Assembly (NCBI RefSeq): GCF_013404075.1
Contig: NZ_JACBJQ010000041.1
Span: 1 to 50,159 of the forward strand
Direction: 5' to 3'
DNA length: 50,159 nt
DNA from: Mycolicibacterium vinylchloridicum
GTDB taxonomy: Bacteria; Actinomycetota; Actinomycetes; Mycobacteriales; Mycobacteriaceae
The position numbers and the translations under genes are program-made. Of the stretch, positions 42,259 through 50,034 are shown piece after piece (position 1 is the first letter of the stretch; every line of letters begins with the position of its first letter). The notes beneath the pieces are model-generated. The model was not told the origin of the DNA, made no database searches, and was given only the letters and a program-made list of their open reading frames with translations.

Positions 42259-43184
42259 CCCTCGTCCAACGCTGGCTGGACGCCGGTGAGCTGGACCTGC
42301 CCCTACCTGGTTCTGGCCAGACTCTGGTGCGCTGGGACAAGCTGGCCAGCCTCTGCGAGATCGACGTGGTCGCGGGCCGGCTCGCGGAGGCGCACACCGA
42401 TGCGGTTGCCATTCTGGCCGAACTCGGTGGGCCGCCGGTGGTCCCGGGTCGGTTGTGGGGTGTGTGGGCGGCCGAGTCCCCCGACGCGTCCGTCGAGGTC
42501 CATGACCGCGGTGACCTCGTCACCCTCAGTGGAACCAAGGCCTGGTGCTCGGGCGCCGGGCTGTGTGCGGACGCGTTGGTGACCGCGCGCACCGTGACGG
42601 GCAGCCGCGGCCTGTACGCGGTCGACCTGCACGGCCCAGGTGTTGAGCCGCTTCCGAGTAATTGGCGCAACGCCGGTATGGCCGGTTCGGACACCCGGTC
42701 GGTGCGATTCACTGCCGCGCCGGCCATTCCCGTCGGCGGCCCCGACGACTACCTCACCCGGCCTGGCTTTTGGCACGGCGCGGCCGGCGTCGCGGCCTGC
42801 TGGCTGGGCGCCGCCCGGGCCGTGGCGGCACCGCTCTACCGCGCAGTGGCCGAAGCGACCGAGCCCGGCAATCCCTATGCCGCAGCGCATCTCGGTGCTC
42901 TGGACGCCGCGCTAGCCGCGGCGCAGGCATTGCTTGTCAGCACCGCAGCCCAGGTGGACACCGCTCCGCCCAGCGGCTGCGGCGAGGTCGCGGCTCGCCG
43001 GTTGCGCGCCGTGGTCGAAGTGGCTGTCGACGAGGCGATCGGCCGGACCGCGCGGGCGCTGGGCCCCGGCCCGCTGGCTCTCGATGCGGCGCACGCCGGC
43101 CGCGTCGCCGATCTGAGCATGTACGTCCGGCAAAGCCACGCCGAGAAGGACTTGGCGGCGTTGGGCGCCCTGGTGGCTCGATGA
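42255..43184 (+). CDS. Acyl-CoA dehydrogenase-like flavoprotein, short
   Basis: 309 residues against the usual 380 or so. ACAD middle-domain signatures are visible (DLVTLSGTKAWCSGAGLCADALVTA, DTRSVRFTAAPAIPVG), and a helical C-terminal bundle follows. The N-terminal helical domain is short, and I could not find the usual catalytic Glu or the YEGT-type end (the tail is MYVRQSHAEKDLAALG). It may bind FAD and oxidise something other than acyl-CoA, or be a scaffold. Overlaps both neighbours by 4 bp. Confidence 0.75.
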   Translation: MTLVQRWLDAGELDLPLPGSGQTLVRWDKLASLCEIDVVAGRLAEAHTDAVAILAELGGPPVVPGRLWGVWAAESPDASVEVHDRGDLVTLSGTKAWCSGAGLCADALVTARTVTGSRGLYAVDLHGPGVEPLPSNWRNAGMAGSDTRSVRFTAAPAIPVGGPDDYLTRPGFWHGAAGVAACWLGAARAVAAPLYRAVAEATEPGNPYAAAHLGALDAALAAAQALLVSTAAQVDTAPPSGCGEVAARRLRAVVEVAVDEAIGRTARALGPGPLALDAAHAGRVADLSMYVRQSHAEKDLAALGALVAR

Positions 43185-43948
43185 GCCACGCCGCGCCCGG
43201 CAACTGCGCCCGGTTCGCCGCCGCACCGATCGCAGGCGGCGGGACGCCTGTCGAAGAGTGGCATCGGTGGCAGCCCCCGTTTCCGCCGCTCGGACTTGGC
43301 CCCTGCCCTGGAATGGTCGTGGTCGCAGCGCATCCCGACGACGAGACGCTGGGCTTCGGCGCGGCGGCGAGCGAGTTGGCTGCCACCGGCATCGACGTAC
43401 ACACAGTCATCGCGAGCGACGGGGGCATGGCATGGCCGGACCTCTCGGGCCCCGAACAGGACCGCCTCACAGAGGCGCGGCGTGCTGAATCCCGTTGTGC
43501 AGCAGAAATATTAGGCCTTCCTCGGCCGGCTTTCCTCGGGCTTCCAGATGGCGGTTTGGCCGCACATGAATCCCGGCTGGCTGACATGTTGACCGATATC
43601 CTGGCAGACCGCGTCGCGGGAATCTGGTGCGCTGCCCCCTGGCGCGGGGACGGTCACCCCGACCATGAGGCCGTCGGACGCGCCGCAGCAACCGCCACCG
43701 GCCGCACCGGTGCGGTGCTGCTGGAATATCCGATTTGGATGTGGCACTGGGCACGCCCGGATGACGTCGACGTTCCCTGGGAGCGTGCGGCGCGCGTCGC
43801 GTCGGAGCCCGGTGCGGCTTCTCGCAAGCAGCGGGCCATCCGGGCCTTCCGCAGCCAGCTCCACCCTGACGGTGTCAACCGGGAAGCGATCTTGCCGTCG
43901 TTTGTCGTCTCGCGGCTTCGTCAGGTCGGCGAGGTGGTGTTCCGATGA
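43181..43948 (+). CDS. PIG-L family zinc deacetylase
   Basis: 255 residues. The zinc site is complete: AHPDDETLG near residue 50 and the later HPDHEAVGRA. Family members remove N-acetyl from GlcNAc-containing substrates (PIG-L, MshB, Mca, BshB). An N-terminal extension of about 40 residues precedes the core. In the operon it lies between the ACAD-like protein and the methyltransferase, so a sugar amine made by deacetylation may then be methylated or otherwise modified. Confidence 0.88.
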   Translation: MSHAAPGNCARFAAAPIAGGGTPVEEWHRWQPPFPPLGLGPCPGMVVVAAHPDDETLGFGAAASELAATGIDVHTVIASDGGMAWPDLSGPEQDRLTEARRAESRCAAEILGLPRPAFLGLPDGGLAAHESRLADMLTDILADRVAGIWCAAPWRGDGHPDHEAVGRAAATATGRTGAVLLEYPIWMWHWARPDDVDVPWERAARVASEPGAASRKQRAIRAFRSQLHPDGVNREAILPSFVVSRLRQVGEVVFR

Positions 43949-44571
43949 GTCTGCCCGAGAAGTACTTTGATGACCTCTACGCCACGTCGACCGATCCATG
44001 GCAACTCGGGTCGCGATGGTACGAACGGCGCAAGTACGCCATCACCATGGCGCTGCTGCCGCAAGAACGCTACCGGCACGCCTTTGAGCCGGGGTGCTCG
44101 ATCGGTGTGCTCACCGAGCAGCTGAGCGCTCGCTGCAATCACGTGACGGCCACCGACATCGCCGCGGCGGCGCTGGGGCACGCGGATGCCCGGCTTCTGC
44201 GGTGCGGCCGCCGCAATGCCGTTACCCTGTTACACCGGTCGTTCGATATGTCATGGCCGGCAGCTGATTTCGACCTGGTGCTGATCTCGGAGATCGCCTA
44301 CTACTTCGACGCCTCGACGCTGCGAGCGATCCTCGACCGGGAACTACCACGCCTGCGTTCGGAAACCACGGTGCTCGCCGCGCATTGGCGGCATCCGGTC
44401 GCGGACTATCCGCTCACGGGTGATGAAGCCAACGCGGTCATCGGCGCCACCGCCGGACTGCACCATCTCGGCGGCTATCGCGACGACGACGTCGTCATCG
44501 ATGCATTCCGCATCGGGTCCGCGCAGTCCGTGGCGGCGCGCACCGAAGTGCCCGGCGCCTGCCGAGAATGA
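43945..44571 (+). CDS. SAM-dependent methyltransferase, NodS-like
   Basis: 208 residues. Class I Rossmann methyltransferase with motif I HAFEPGCSIGVLTEQL, acidic TDIAAAAL, and SFDMSWPAADFDLVLISEIAYYF. YFDDLYATSTDPWQLGSRWYERRKY at the N-terminus and the EIAYYF segment recall NodS, the N-methyltransferase acting on deacetylated chito-oligosaccharides. Last gene of the four-gene operon; ends 10 bp from the converging poly-Thr protein gene. Confidence 0.85.
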   Translation: MSLPEKYFDDLYATSTDPWQLGSRWYERRKYAITMALLPQERYRHAFEPGCSIGVLTEQLSARCNHVTATDIAAAALGHADARLLRCGRRNAVTLLHRSFDMSWPAADFDLVLISEIAYYFDASTLRAILDRELPRLRSETTVLAAHWRHPVADYPLTGDEANAVIGATAGLHHLGGYRDDDVVIDAFRIGSAQSVAARTEVPGACRE

Positions 44572-44581
44572 CCCCCGGCGC

Positions 44582-46063
44582 TCAGCCGAGGTTGAGATTC
44601 GGTGCCGGCGGCAACCCGGGAATCCGCGGCGGTGGGGGCAGCCCGGGTATCAACGGCCGTCGGGTGCTGGTCGTCGTGGTGTCCCAGTCGGTGGTCGTCG
44701 TCGGCGGGGTGGTCGTCGTGGTCGTCGGCGGCGTCGTCGTTGTGGTCGTCGTCGTGGTGGTCGTGGTGGTCGTGGTCGTGGTGGTGGGCGGTGTTGTCGT
44801 CGTCGTTTCCACGGTGACGACCGTGGTTTGGGTGGGCGGAGCCTGCACCTGTTCGGTGACCGTGCTGATCGGCGGGTTGGTCATCGTGACGGTTTCGGTC
44901 GGCGCCGCCGGTGGCGGCGCCGCGGGGGGCTCCGCCGAGTTGACCACGGTGGCGGGTACCGGTTTGACCGTCTGTGTACTCGGTGTCTCCGGCGTGCTGG
45001 CGCCGGTGAGGGTGTAGGCGAAGCCACCGACGGCAACGGCAGCCACCGCCGCGGCACCGCCGAGCAGCAAGGGCACGCTGCGGGTCAGGCCCGACCCACG
45101 TCGTTGCGGCGAGTCGCCGCCGACGATGGCGAGATCGTCGTCGTCGGCCTGGTAATCGTCGTAGCCGCGATAGTCGTAATCGCCATAGGCGTACGACTGA
45201 CCTTGCGAGACTGGCTCATCGGGGGTCTCTTCGCTGGACCAGGCCAGCGCTGCGGCCATCGTCGCCGACTGCGGCCCGACGTCGGCGATCAGCGGCGCCG
45301 GCGCCAATCCGGTTGGGGCATCGGCCGCGAGTTGCCGTGCGGCAGCCAGGCCGGCACCGAGCGCCGCGTCGAGCTGCGGATGCGCCGACACGCTGATCGG
45401 CTGCTGCAGATGCTCGGAGACTTGCTGCGCGACAACCGCTATCGCTTCGCCGTCACCGATCGCGGCGACGGCACTGACATTGTCCCGGGAGATCCTGGCC
45501 TGGTTCAGTGCGTCGTCGATGAACGACGCGAAGTCAGCCGGTAGCCCCGGACGGTGCACGGTCTCGCCGATCTGGCGGTAGTCGGCGCCGGCATCGGCCA
45601 GCGTCACCGAGCTGTCGTCGGCGTCGATCGCGCACACCACGATCACGCCGTGGCGCGGCAGCCCCGGATCATGCTGTAGCGCCCGCAGCGCGGCGATCGC
45701 ATCGGAGACCAGCAGCGGGGGTGCCGCGGCGCCGGCCAGCGTGGGCAGCGCCCACATGGCGTCACGCAGTGCGTCGCGCCGGCCGGGACCCCAGTGCGCC
45801 GGAACGGCAATGCCTGCCACCGCCGCAAGACCGGTTCCCTCGGCGTCGGCCAGTGCGGACAGTGCCAGCGCGAGCAGCTGCTCGGCGCGGTAAGTCACGC
45901 CGTCGTCGCCGACCAGCGGCATCGGATCACCGACGCGCTCGACGAAACCGGTCCACACCTGGTCACCGAGCGTCAATTCGGCGGGCCAGATGACCGGCGC
46001 GGCTCCGGCGCGAGTGGCAACCAGGCTGGTTGCGCCCACGGAGATACCCAGTGGTTCGGTCAT
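44582..46063 (-). CDS. Hsp70-like domain membrane protein with poly-Thr/Pro tail
   Basis: 493 residues. The N-terminal 270 residues have the ATPase-fold layout of Hsp70/actin relatives (LGISVGATSLVATRAG, GIAVPAHWGPGRRDALRDAM, AAIGDGEAIAVVAQQVSEHL). An acidic Tyr/Asp stretch follows (YGDYDYRGYDDYQADDDD), then one membrane helix at about 333-355 (VPLLLGGAAAVAAVAVGGFAYTL). The outside tail has about 50 Thr in runs broken by PP (the run at about 44690-44810) and ends Pro-rich. Hsp70 phosphate loops are degenerate, so ATPase activity is doubtful. Such proteins are a mycobacterial type with no known role. Confidence 0.83.
   Translation of the reverse strand: MTEPLGISVGATSLVATRAGAAPVIWPAELTLGDQVWTGFVERVGDPMPLVGDDGVTYRAEQLLALALSALADAEGTGLAAVAGIAVPAHWGPGRRDALRDAMWALPTLAGAAAPPLLVSDAIAALRALQHDPGLPRHGVIVVCAIDADDSSVTLADAGADYRQIGETVHRPGLPADFASFIDDALNQARISRDNVSAVAAIGDGEAIAVVAQQVSEHLQQPISVSAHPQLDAALGAGLAAARQLAADAPTGLAPAPLIADVGPQSATMAAALAWSSEETPDEPVSQGQSYAYGDYDYRGYDDYQADDDDLAIVGGDSPQRRGSGLTRSVPLLLGGAAAVAAVAVGGFAYTLTGASTPETPSTQTVKPVPATVVNSAEPPAAPPPAAPTETVTMTNPPISTVTEQVQAPPTQTTVVTVETTTTTPPTTTTTTTTTTTTTTTTTTPPTTTTTTPPTTTTDWDTTTTSTRRPLIPGLPPPPRIPGLPPAPNLNLG
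44690..44810. repeat. Low-complexity GTC/GTG triplet tract (poly-Thr coding)
   Basis: About 120 bases of near-repeating GTC/GTG/GTT triplets on the plus strand encode runs of Thr on the minus strand. Both Thr codons ACC and ACG are mixed, and the tract is prone to slippage, so length may vary between strains or be misassembled. Confidence 0.85.
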
Positions 46064-46105
46064 TCAGCCATGATCACCACGGCTCGCGGCGAATGTCACT
46101 CAGGC

Positions 46106-46120
46106 GCGCCGATTCGGCGC
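46106..46120. promoter_or_regulatory. Perfect palindrome between TetR and the Hsp70-like gene
   Basis: GCGCCGA-T-TCGGCGC: 7-bp arms with a single centre base, in the 91-bp gap after the TetR stop (46155) and 43 bp before the Hsp70-like start (46063). It may be an operator for the downstream gene or a stem-only terminator for the TetR operon; no T-run follows. Confidence 0.45.
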
Positions 46121-46154
46121 ATGCCTATGACCTAACTGTGACTTTGCTTGGTGC

Positions 46155-46784
46155 TCATTGTGTTTGCCCATGTCGATCCAGGTATGAGCAGATCACGTCG
46201 ACCAGTGCCGTCAGCTCGCGGGTGTTGCGCAGCGGGCCCGCCATGACCAGTTGGGTGATCACCAGACCGCGCATGGTGGCCCAGATCAGGTCGCCGATGG
46301 CGGCGGCGTGCGGGCTGTCCAGGCCTTGGGCGATGTCGCCGCTCAAATCGGTGATAGCCCTTTGTAATTCGACGAGATGTCGGGTGGCGCGTTTGTCACG
46401 CATGGCCCGGGTCCCGATGAGGATCTCCAGCGAGGCGCGCGAGGTCGGGCTGGAGAACGCCTCCCACGCGGCGCGGACCACCAATTCGACCCGTTTGCGC
46501 CGGGTTTGCGCGGGCGACGGCGGTGGCAGGTTGCGTAGCAGTTCGAGCATCTCGGTGAAACCGCGGTCGACCACGGCCATCAGCAGGCCGTCGCGATCGC
46601 CGAAGTGGTACTGCACCACCCCCCAGGTGACCCCGGCCCGTTCGGCGATGTGTTTGGCGCTGGCCGCGGCGAACCCCTCCTCGACCACACAGCGCACGGT
46701 TTCGTCGAGCACGGCCTCGCGGGTGCGGTCGGCGCGCAATTGGCTCCCGCCGGGAGGCCGTCGTGGGGCGATCTTGGGTGTCAC
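46155..46784 (-). CDS. TetR-family transcriptional regulator
   Basis: 209 residues from GTG 46784. HTH at about 20-65 (REAVLDETVRCVVEEGFAAASAKHIAERAGVTWGVVQYHFGDRDGLLMAVVDRGF) and a helical ligand domain (AAIGDLIWATMRGLVITQLVMAGPLRNTRELTALVDVI). Last gene of the operon SDR-reductase-TetR, joined by GTGA overlaps. The likely target is the operator region at 48743-48775 that drives this operon and the divergent thiolase-like gene. Confidence 0.88.
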   Translation of the reverse strand: MTPKIAPRRPPGGSQLRADRTREAVLDETVRCVVEEGFAAASAKHIAERAGVTWGVVQYHFGDRDGLLMAVVDRGFTEMLELLRNLPPPSPAQTRRKRVELVVRAAWEAFSSPTSRASLEILIGTRAMRDKRATRHLVELQRAITDLSGDIAQGLDSPHAAAIGDLIWATMRGLVITQLVMAGPLRNTRELTALVDVICSYLDRHGQTQ

Positions 46785-47848
46785 CACATCACCCCGTCCG
46801 CGTGCGCGGCAGGCAGGTCCTTGACCGACAGCAGGCCCGGTGGCGCGGCGCACACCGCGTCGATGGCGTTGACGGCGCGCGCCGCGGTGGAGATGACGCC
46901 GCCGTCGTTGTGGTCGACACCGTCCAAACCCAGGTGGGTGTTGATCTCCACCCCGGGGTTGCCGTGCACGACCACCCGGTGCACGCCGAGGCGTCCGTCC
47001 GGCGGATAGGGCCAGTCCGGCGCGGTGACCGGGGTCAGCCGGTTGACGTGTTCCATGGTGATGACCGGCCGGCCGTCGCGGATACCCTCGACCGCGAAGC
47101 GAACCGCGGCCACCTGGCCGGGCGCCACGCTCATCATCGTGCAGTCGATCGGCTCGGGGGTGACCCAGCTTTCGTGCCGCTCGCGCACCTCGTCGAGGGT
47201 CACCCCGAGTACCTCGGCCAGTGAGCGGACCTGCCCGCCCCACAGCGAGGACAGTACGCCCGGCGCGAACATGATCGGGGTGTGATCCGGCGCGGTTCCG
47301 AAACCGAAACTGACACCGGTGAATTCGGCGTCGTCGTAGCTACCGTAATCGCAGATCTCTGACACGGTGATCGCGGTGGCCCGCCCGGCCAGCGTCAGCG
47401 CGGTGTACACCAGGCTGTCACCGGAGTAGCCGGGGTCGACGCCGTTGATGTAGAGCGAGGAGCCGCCCTCGGCGCAGGCGGCGGCCAGCGGTTCCCGGAT
47501 CCACGCGTCGGCGTGGTGCGGGGCGACCAGCCAGACCATCGAGGTGCCGACGACGTTGGTGCCGGCCCGCAGGAATCGGCAGATCTCCTCGATCGCCTCC
47601 CTCGGGCGCATCTCGGCCTGCGAGGTGTAGACGACGCAGTCGGCGCCGAGGGCCACCAGCGCGTCGATGTCGTTGGTGGCGATCACGCCGGTGGGCTCGG
47701 AGCGCCCGCACACCTGTGCGGCGTCGCGGCCCACCTTGTCGGCGCCGTGCGCGTGGAGCCCGACGAGCTGTAGGTCGGGTCGCTCGATGATCATCGGCAG
47801 CGCGTGCTTGCCGACGTTGCCCGTGGCGAATTGGATGACGCGCTTCAC
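46781..47848 (-). CDS. NAD(P)-dependent dehydrogenase of the dihydrodipicolinate-reductase-like/amine dehydrogenase type
   Basis: 355 residues from GTG 47848. KRVIQFATGNVGKHALPMII is a Rossmann loop with the GNVG variant seen in this mycobacterial family. ADCVVYTSQAEM, NVVGTSMVWL and GGSSLYINGVDPGYSGDSL are the other conserved parts. Homologues are often annotated as dihydrodipicolinate reductase-like or amine dehydrogenases, though the true substrate is unknown. Co-translated with the upstream SDR and the downstream TetR gene. Confidence 0.82.
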   Translation of the reverse strand: MKRVIQFATGNVGKHALPMIIERPDLQLVGLHAHGADKVGRDAAQVCGRSEPTGVIATNDIDALVALGADCVVYTSQAEMRPREAIEEICRFLRAGTNVVGTSMVWLVAPHHADAWIREPLAAACAEGGSSLYINGVDPGYSGDSLVYTALTLAGRATAITVSEICDYGSYDDAEFTGVSFGFGTAPDHTPIMFAPGVLSSLWGGQVRSLAEVLGVTLDEVRERHESWVTPEPIDCTMMSVAPGQVAAVRFAVEGIRDGRPVITMEHVNRLTPVTAPDWPYPPDGRLGVHRVVVHGNPGVEINTHLGLDGVDHNDGGVISTAARAVNAIDAVCAAPPGLLSVKDLPAAHADGVMW

Positions 47849-48711
47849 AGCAGATCCGTGATCGTCTTGAGGCCCGCCTCGTACAGCACGCCGGGCATCA
47901 TGCCGCCGTCGATCTCGATGGTGGTGCCGTTGATGAAATCGGCTGTCCCACCGCACAAGAACACCACTGCCCGGCCGACTTCGGCAGGTTCCCCGGCGCG
48001 GTGCATGGGTACGGCATGAAAGTACCGCTCCCCCGTCGGGTCGTCTTTGGGCAACACGAACGATTTGAAGTTGTCGGTCATCGTCGGCCCCAGCGCCAGG
48101 CAGTTCACCCGCACCTTCGGTCCCCATTCCTCGGCCAGTGACCGGGTCAGATGGTTCAGGCCGGACTTGGCCGCGCCGTACGACACCAGCGTCGGCGATC
48201 CGGCGGGATGTCCTGCGCCACTGGAGATGTTGACGATCGAGCCGGTACCGTCCTGTTCGCGCATCTGCCGGTACGCCCGGATGGCGAACCACATCGGGCT
48301 GATCAGATTCATCTGAATGGCGAAGGCGTGGAACAACACTGTGCGTTCGTAGTCGTCGGCGGCCGCCGGTGCGCCCTGGATCCGCGACACGAGCTCCGGG
48401 ATGTCCTCGACGTGCGGTGCGGGTACCGTGCCGCCGGCGTTGTTCACCAGGATGTCGATGCGGCCGTAGTCGGCCACCACGGCGTCGACGAACGCGTCGA
48501 TGGCCCGGTAGTCGCCCTGATCGCAGACCCGTTGCGACGAGCGGGCCAACCACTCCGGGTTGTCGGCCGCTCCCGGGATCGCGTCCAACGGTCCTCGCGA
48601 GCAGCCGATGACGGTGGCCCCGGCACGCAGCAGTTCGTGTGCGATACCGAGTCCCACGCCGCGGCTGGTGCCGGTGACGACGGCGACCTTGCCGTCCAGC
48701 GGTAGTGCCAC
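47845..48711 (-). CDS. Short-chain dehydrogenase/reductase (SDR)
   Basis: 288 residues. Cofactor loop VVTGTSRGVGLGIA, LVNNAGGTV, catalytic Ser in NISSGAGHPAG with Tyr and Lys in SYGAAKSG, and a C-terminal INGTTIEIDGGMMPG typical of classical SDRs. An insert (VEDIPELVSRIQGAPAAADDYERT) follows the NNAG strand. First gene of the three-gene operon; divergent from the thiolase-like gene, which suggests a joint acyl-CoA or steroid-like catabolic pathway. Confidence 0.88.
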   Translation of the reverse strand: MALPLDGKVAVVTGTSRGVGLGIAHELLRAGATVIGCSRGPLDAIPGAADNPEWLARSSQRVCDQGDYRAIDAFVDAVVADYGRIDILVNNAGGTVPAPHVEDIPELVSRIQGAPAAADDYERTVLFHAFAIQMNLISPMWFAIRAYRQMREQDGTGSIVNISSGAGHPAGSPTLVSYGAAKSGLNHLTRSLAEEWGPKVRVNCLALGPTMTDNFKSFVLPKDDPTGERYFHAVPMHRAGEPAEVGRAVVFLCGGTADFINGTTIEIDGGMMPGVLYEAGLKTITDLL

Positions 48712-48742
48712 TGTGAGCTACCTCTCCCTACGGCCAGATTTT

Positions 48743-48775
48743 CATTAAGCGCTCAATATGATTACATGCTCAATG
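48743..48775. promoter_or_regulatory. Operator-like repeats in the SDR/thiolase divergent promoter
   Basis: ATTAAGC-GCTCAAT (48744-48757) is a near-perfect palindrome, 6 of 7 pairs, centred on AGCGCT. A further half-site GCTCAATG follows at 48768-48775. Such AT-edged AGCGCT palindromes fit a TetR dimer. The gap is 97 bp, and the TetR gene lies at the far end of the SDR operon. Confidence 0.6.
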
Positions 48776-48808
48776 TTCTTGGGCAATGATTCGACGAAGG
48801 GCAGCGGA

Positions 48809-50014
48809 ATGGGTCTGCGCGGAGAGGCCGCGATCGTCGGCTACACCGAACTCCCCTCGACCAAGCGACCGACGGGGCCGCTCGAGTTCACCCTCGAGCA
48901 GTGGGCACGGCTGGCCGCGGCCACCCTGGCCGACGCGGGCCTCTCAGCCGCCGATGTGGACGGCATCTGCACCACGCATCTGCAGGAGTCGCAGATCTTC
49001 GTGCCCTCGACGGTCATCGAATATCTGGGCATCAAAGCCAATTTCGCCGAAATGGTCGACCTCGGCGGGGCCAGCGCGGTGGCGATGGTGTGGCGCGCCG
49101 CCGCGGCCATCGAACTGGGGCTGTGCAACGCCGTGCTATGTGTGATCCCCGCGACGCCGATGACGCCGGTCAGCGCGCAGAAGCCGCTGGATGTCAGTGA
49201 GCTGATGTACTTCGGCGCCTCGAGCAATCGATATGGCTCCCCACAGGCCGAATTCGAGATTCCCTACGGCAATCTCGGGCAGAACGGGCCCTACGGCCAG
49301 GTGGCGACGCTGTACGGCGCCACGTACGGGTACGACGAGCGCGCCATGGCCAAGATCAGCGTCGACCAGCGGGTCAACGCGAATCACACACCGGGAGCGA
49401 TCTTCAAGGACACACCGATCACCGTCGACGACGTGATCAACAGCCCCGTGATCGCCGCGCCGCTGCACATGCTGGAGATCGTCATGCCGGTGATGGGCGG
49501 TGCGGCCGTCCTGGTGACCAACGGCGAGCTGGCCCGGCGCAGCACCAATCGGCCGGTGTGGGTCAAGGGATTCGGCGAGCGGGTGCCCTACAAGACGCCC
49601 ACCTATGCCCACGAGCTGTTGCAGACACCGATGATCAAGGCTGCGGCGTCGGCGTTTTCGATGGCCGGGCTGACCCCGGCCGAGATGGACATGGTGTCGA
49701 TTTACGACTGCTACACCATCACCGTGCTGCTCAGCCTCGAAGACGCGGGCTTCTGCGAGAAGGGCAAGGGCCTGCAGTTCGTCACCGAGCACGACCTGAC
49801 CTTCCGCGGCGACTTCCCGATGAATACCGCGGGCGGGCAACTCGGTTACGGGCAGGCCGGGACCGCGGGCGGGATGCACCACATCTGCGATGCCACCCGC
49901 CAGATCATGGGCCGTTCGGGGGCTACCCAAATAGCCGACTGCAATCGCGCGTTCGTCTCGGGCAACGGCGGCATCTTGAGCGAACAGACCACCCTCGTTC
50001 TGGAAGGCGACTAG
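48809..50014 (+). CDS. Thiolase-superfamily protein lacking thiolase Cys/His (Ltp2-like, probable acyl-CoA aldolase)
   Basis: 401 residues. Overall a SCP2-thiolase/lipid-transfer protein. The usual nucleophile Cys position (NxxCASG) reads DLGGASA, with Gly at 87. The C-terminal GHP histidine reads GYGQAG (Gln349), so thiolysis is not expected. Tyrosines at 299/302 (YDCYT) and 347 (GYGQAG) recall those proposed for Ltp2-type retro-aldolases, which work with a DUF35 partner. Here a DUF35-like start follows after 2 bp but is cut by an IS. ATG 48809 is preceded by GAAGGGCAG; an earlier ATG at 48758 lies in the operator region. Confidence 0.82.
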   Translation: MGLRGEAAIVGYTELPSTKRPTGPLEFTLEQWARLAAATLADAGLSAADVDGICTTHLQESQIFVPSTVIEYLGIKANFAEMVDLGGASAVAMVWRAAAAIELGLCNAVLCVIPATPMTPVSAQKPLDVSELMYFGASSNRYGSPQAEFEIPYGNLGQNGPYGQVATLYGATYGYDERAMAKISVDQRVNANHTPGAIFKDTPITVDDVINSPVIAAPLHMLEIVMPVMGGAAVLVTNGELARRSTNRPVWVKGFGERVPYKTPTYAHELLQTPMIKAAASAFSMAGLTPAEMDMVSIYDCYTITVLLSLEDAGFCEKGKGLQFVTEHDLTFRGDFPMNTAGGQLGYGQAGTAGGMHHICDATRQIMGRSGATQIADCNRAFVSGNGGILSEQTTLVLEGD

Positions 50015-50016
50015 TC

Positions 50017-50034
50017 ATGGGCGATTTCACCAGG
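50017..50034 (+). pseudogene. Start of a DUF35/OB-fold partner gene, broken by an insertion sequence
   Basis: ATG 50017 starts MGDFTR two bases after the thiolase stop. This is how actinobacterial DUF35 (Zn-ribbon/OB-fold) proteins often begin, and they usually follow thiolase-like genes of this kind. After about six codons the sequence turns into an IS end and the frame stops at 50083. Only the first codons are visible, so the family is inferred from context. Confidence 0.5.

Noticed and set aside
44420..45544. Gly/Arg-rich plus-strand frame over the poly-Thr gene
   Set aside because: It reads the GTC/GTG tract and opposite strand of the Hsp70-like gene; composition is only what the triplet repeat gives.
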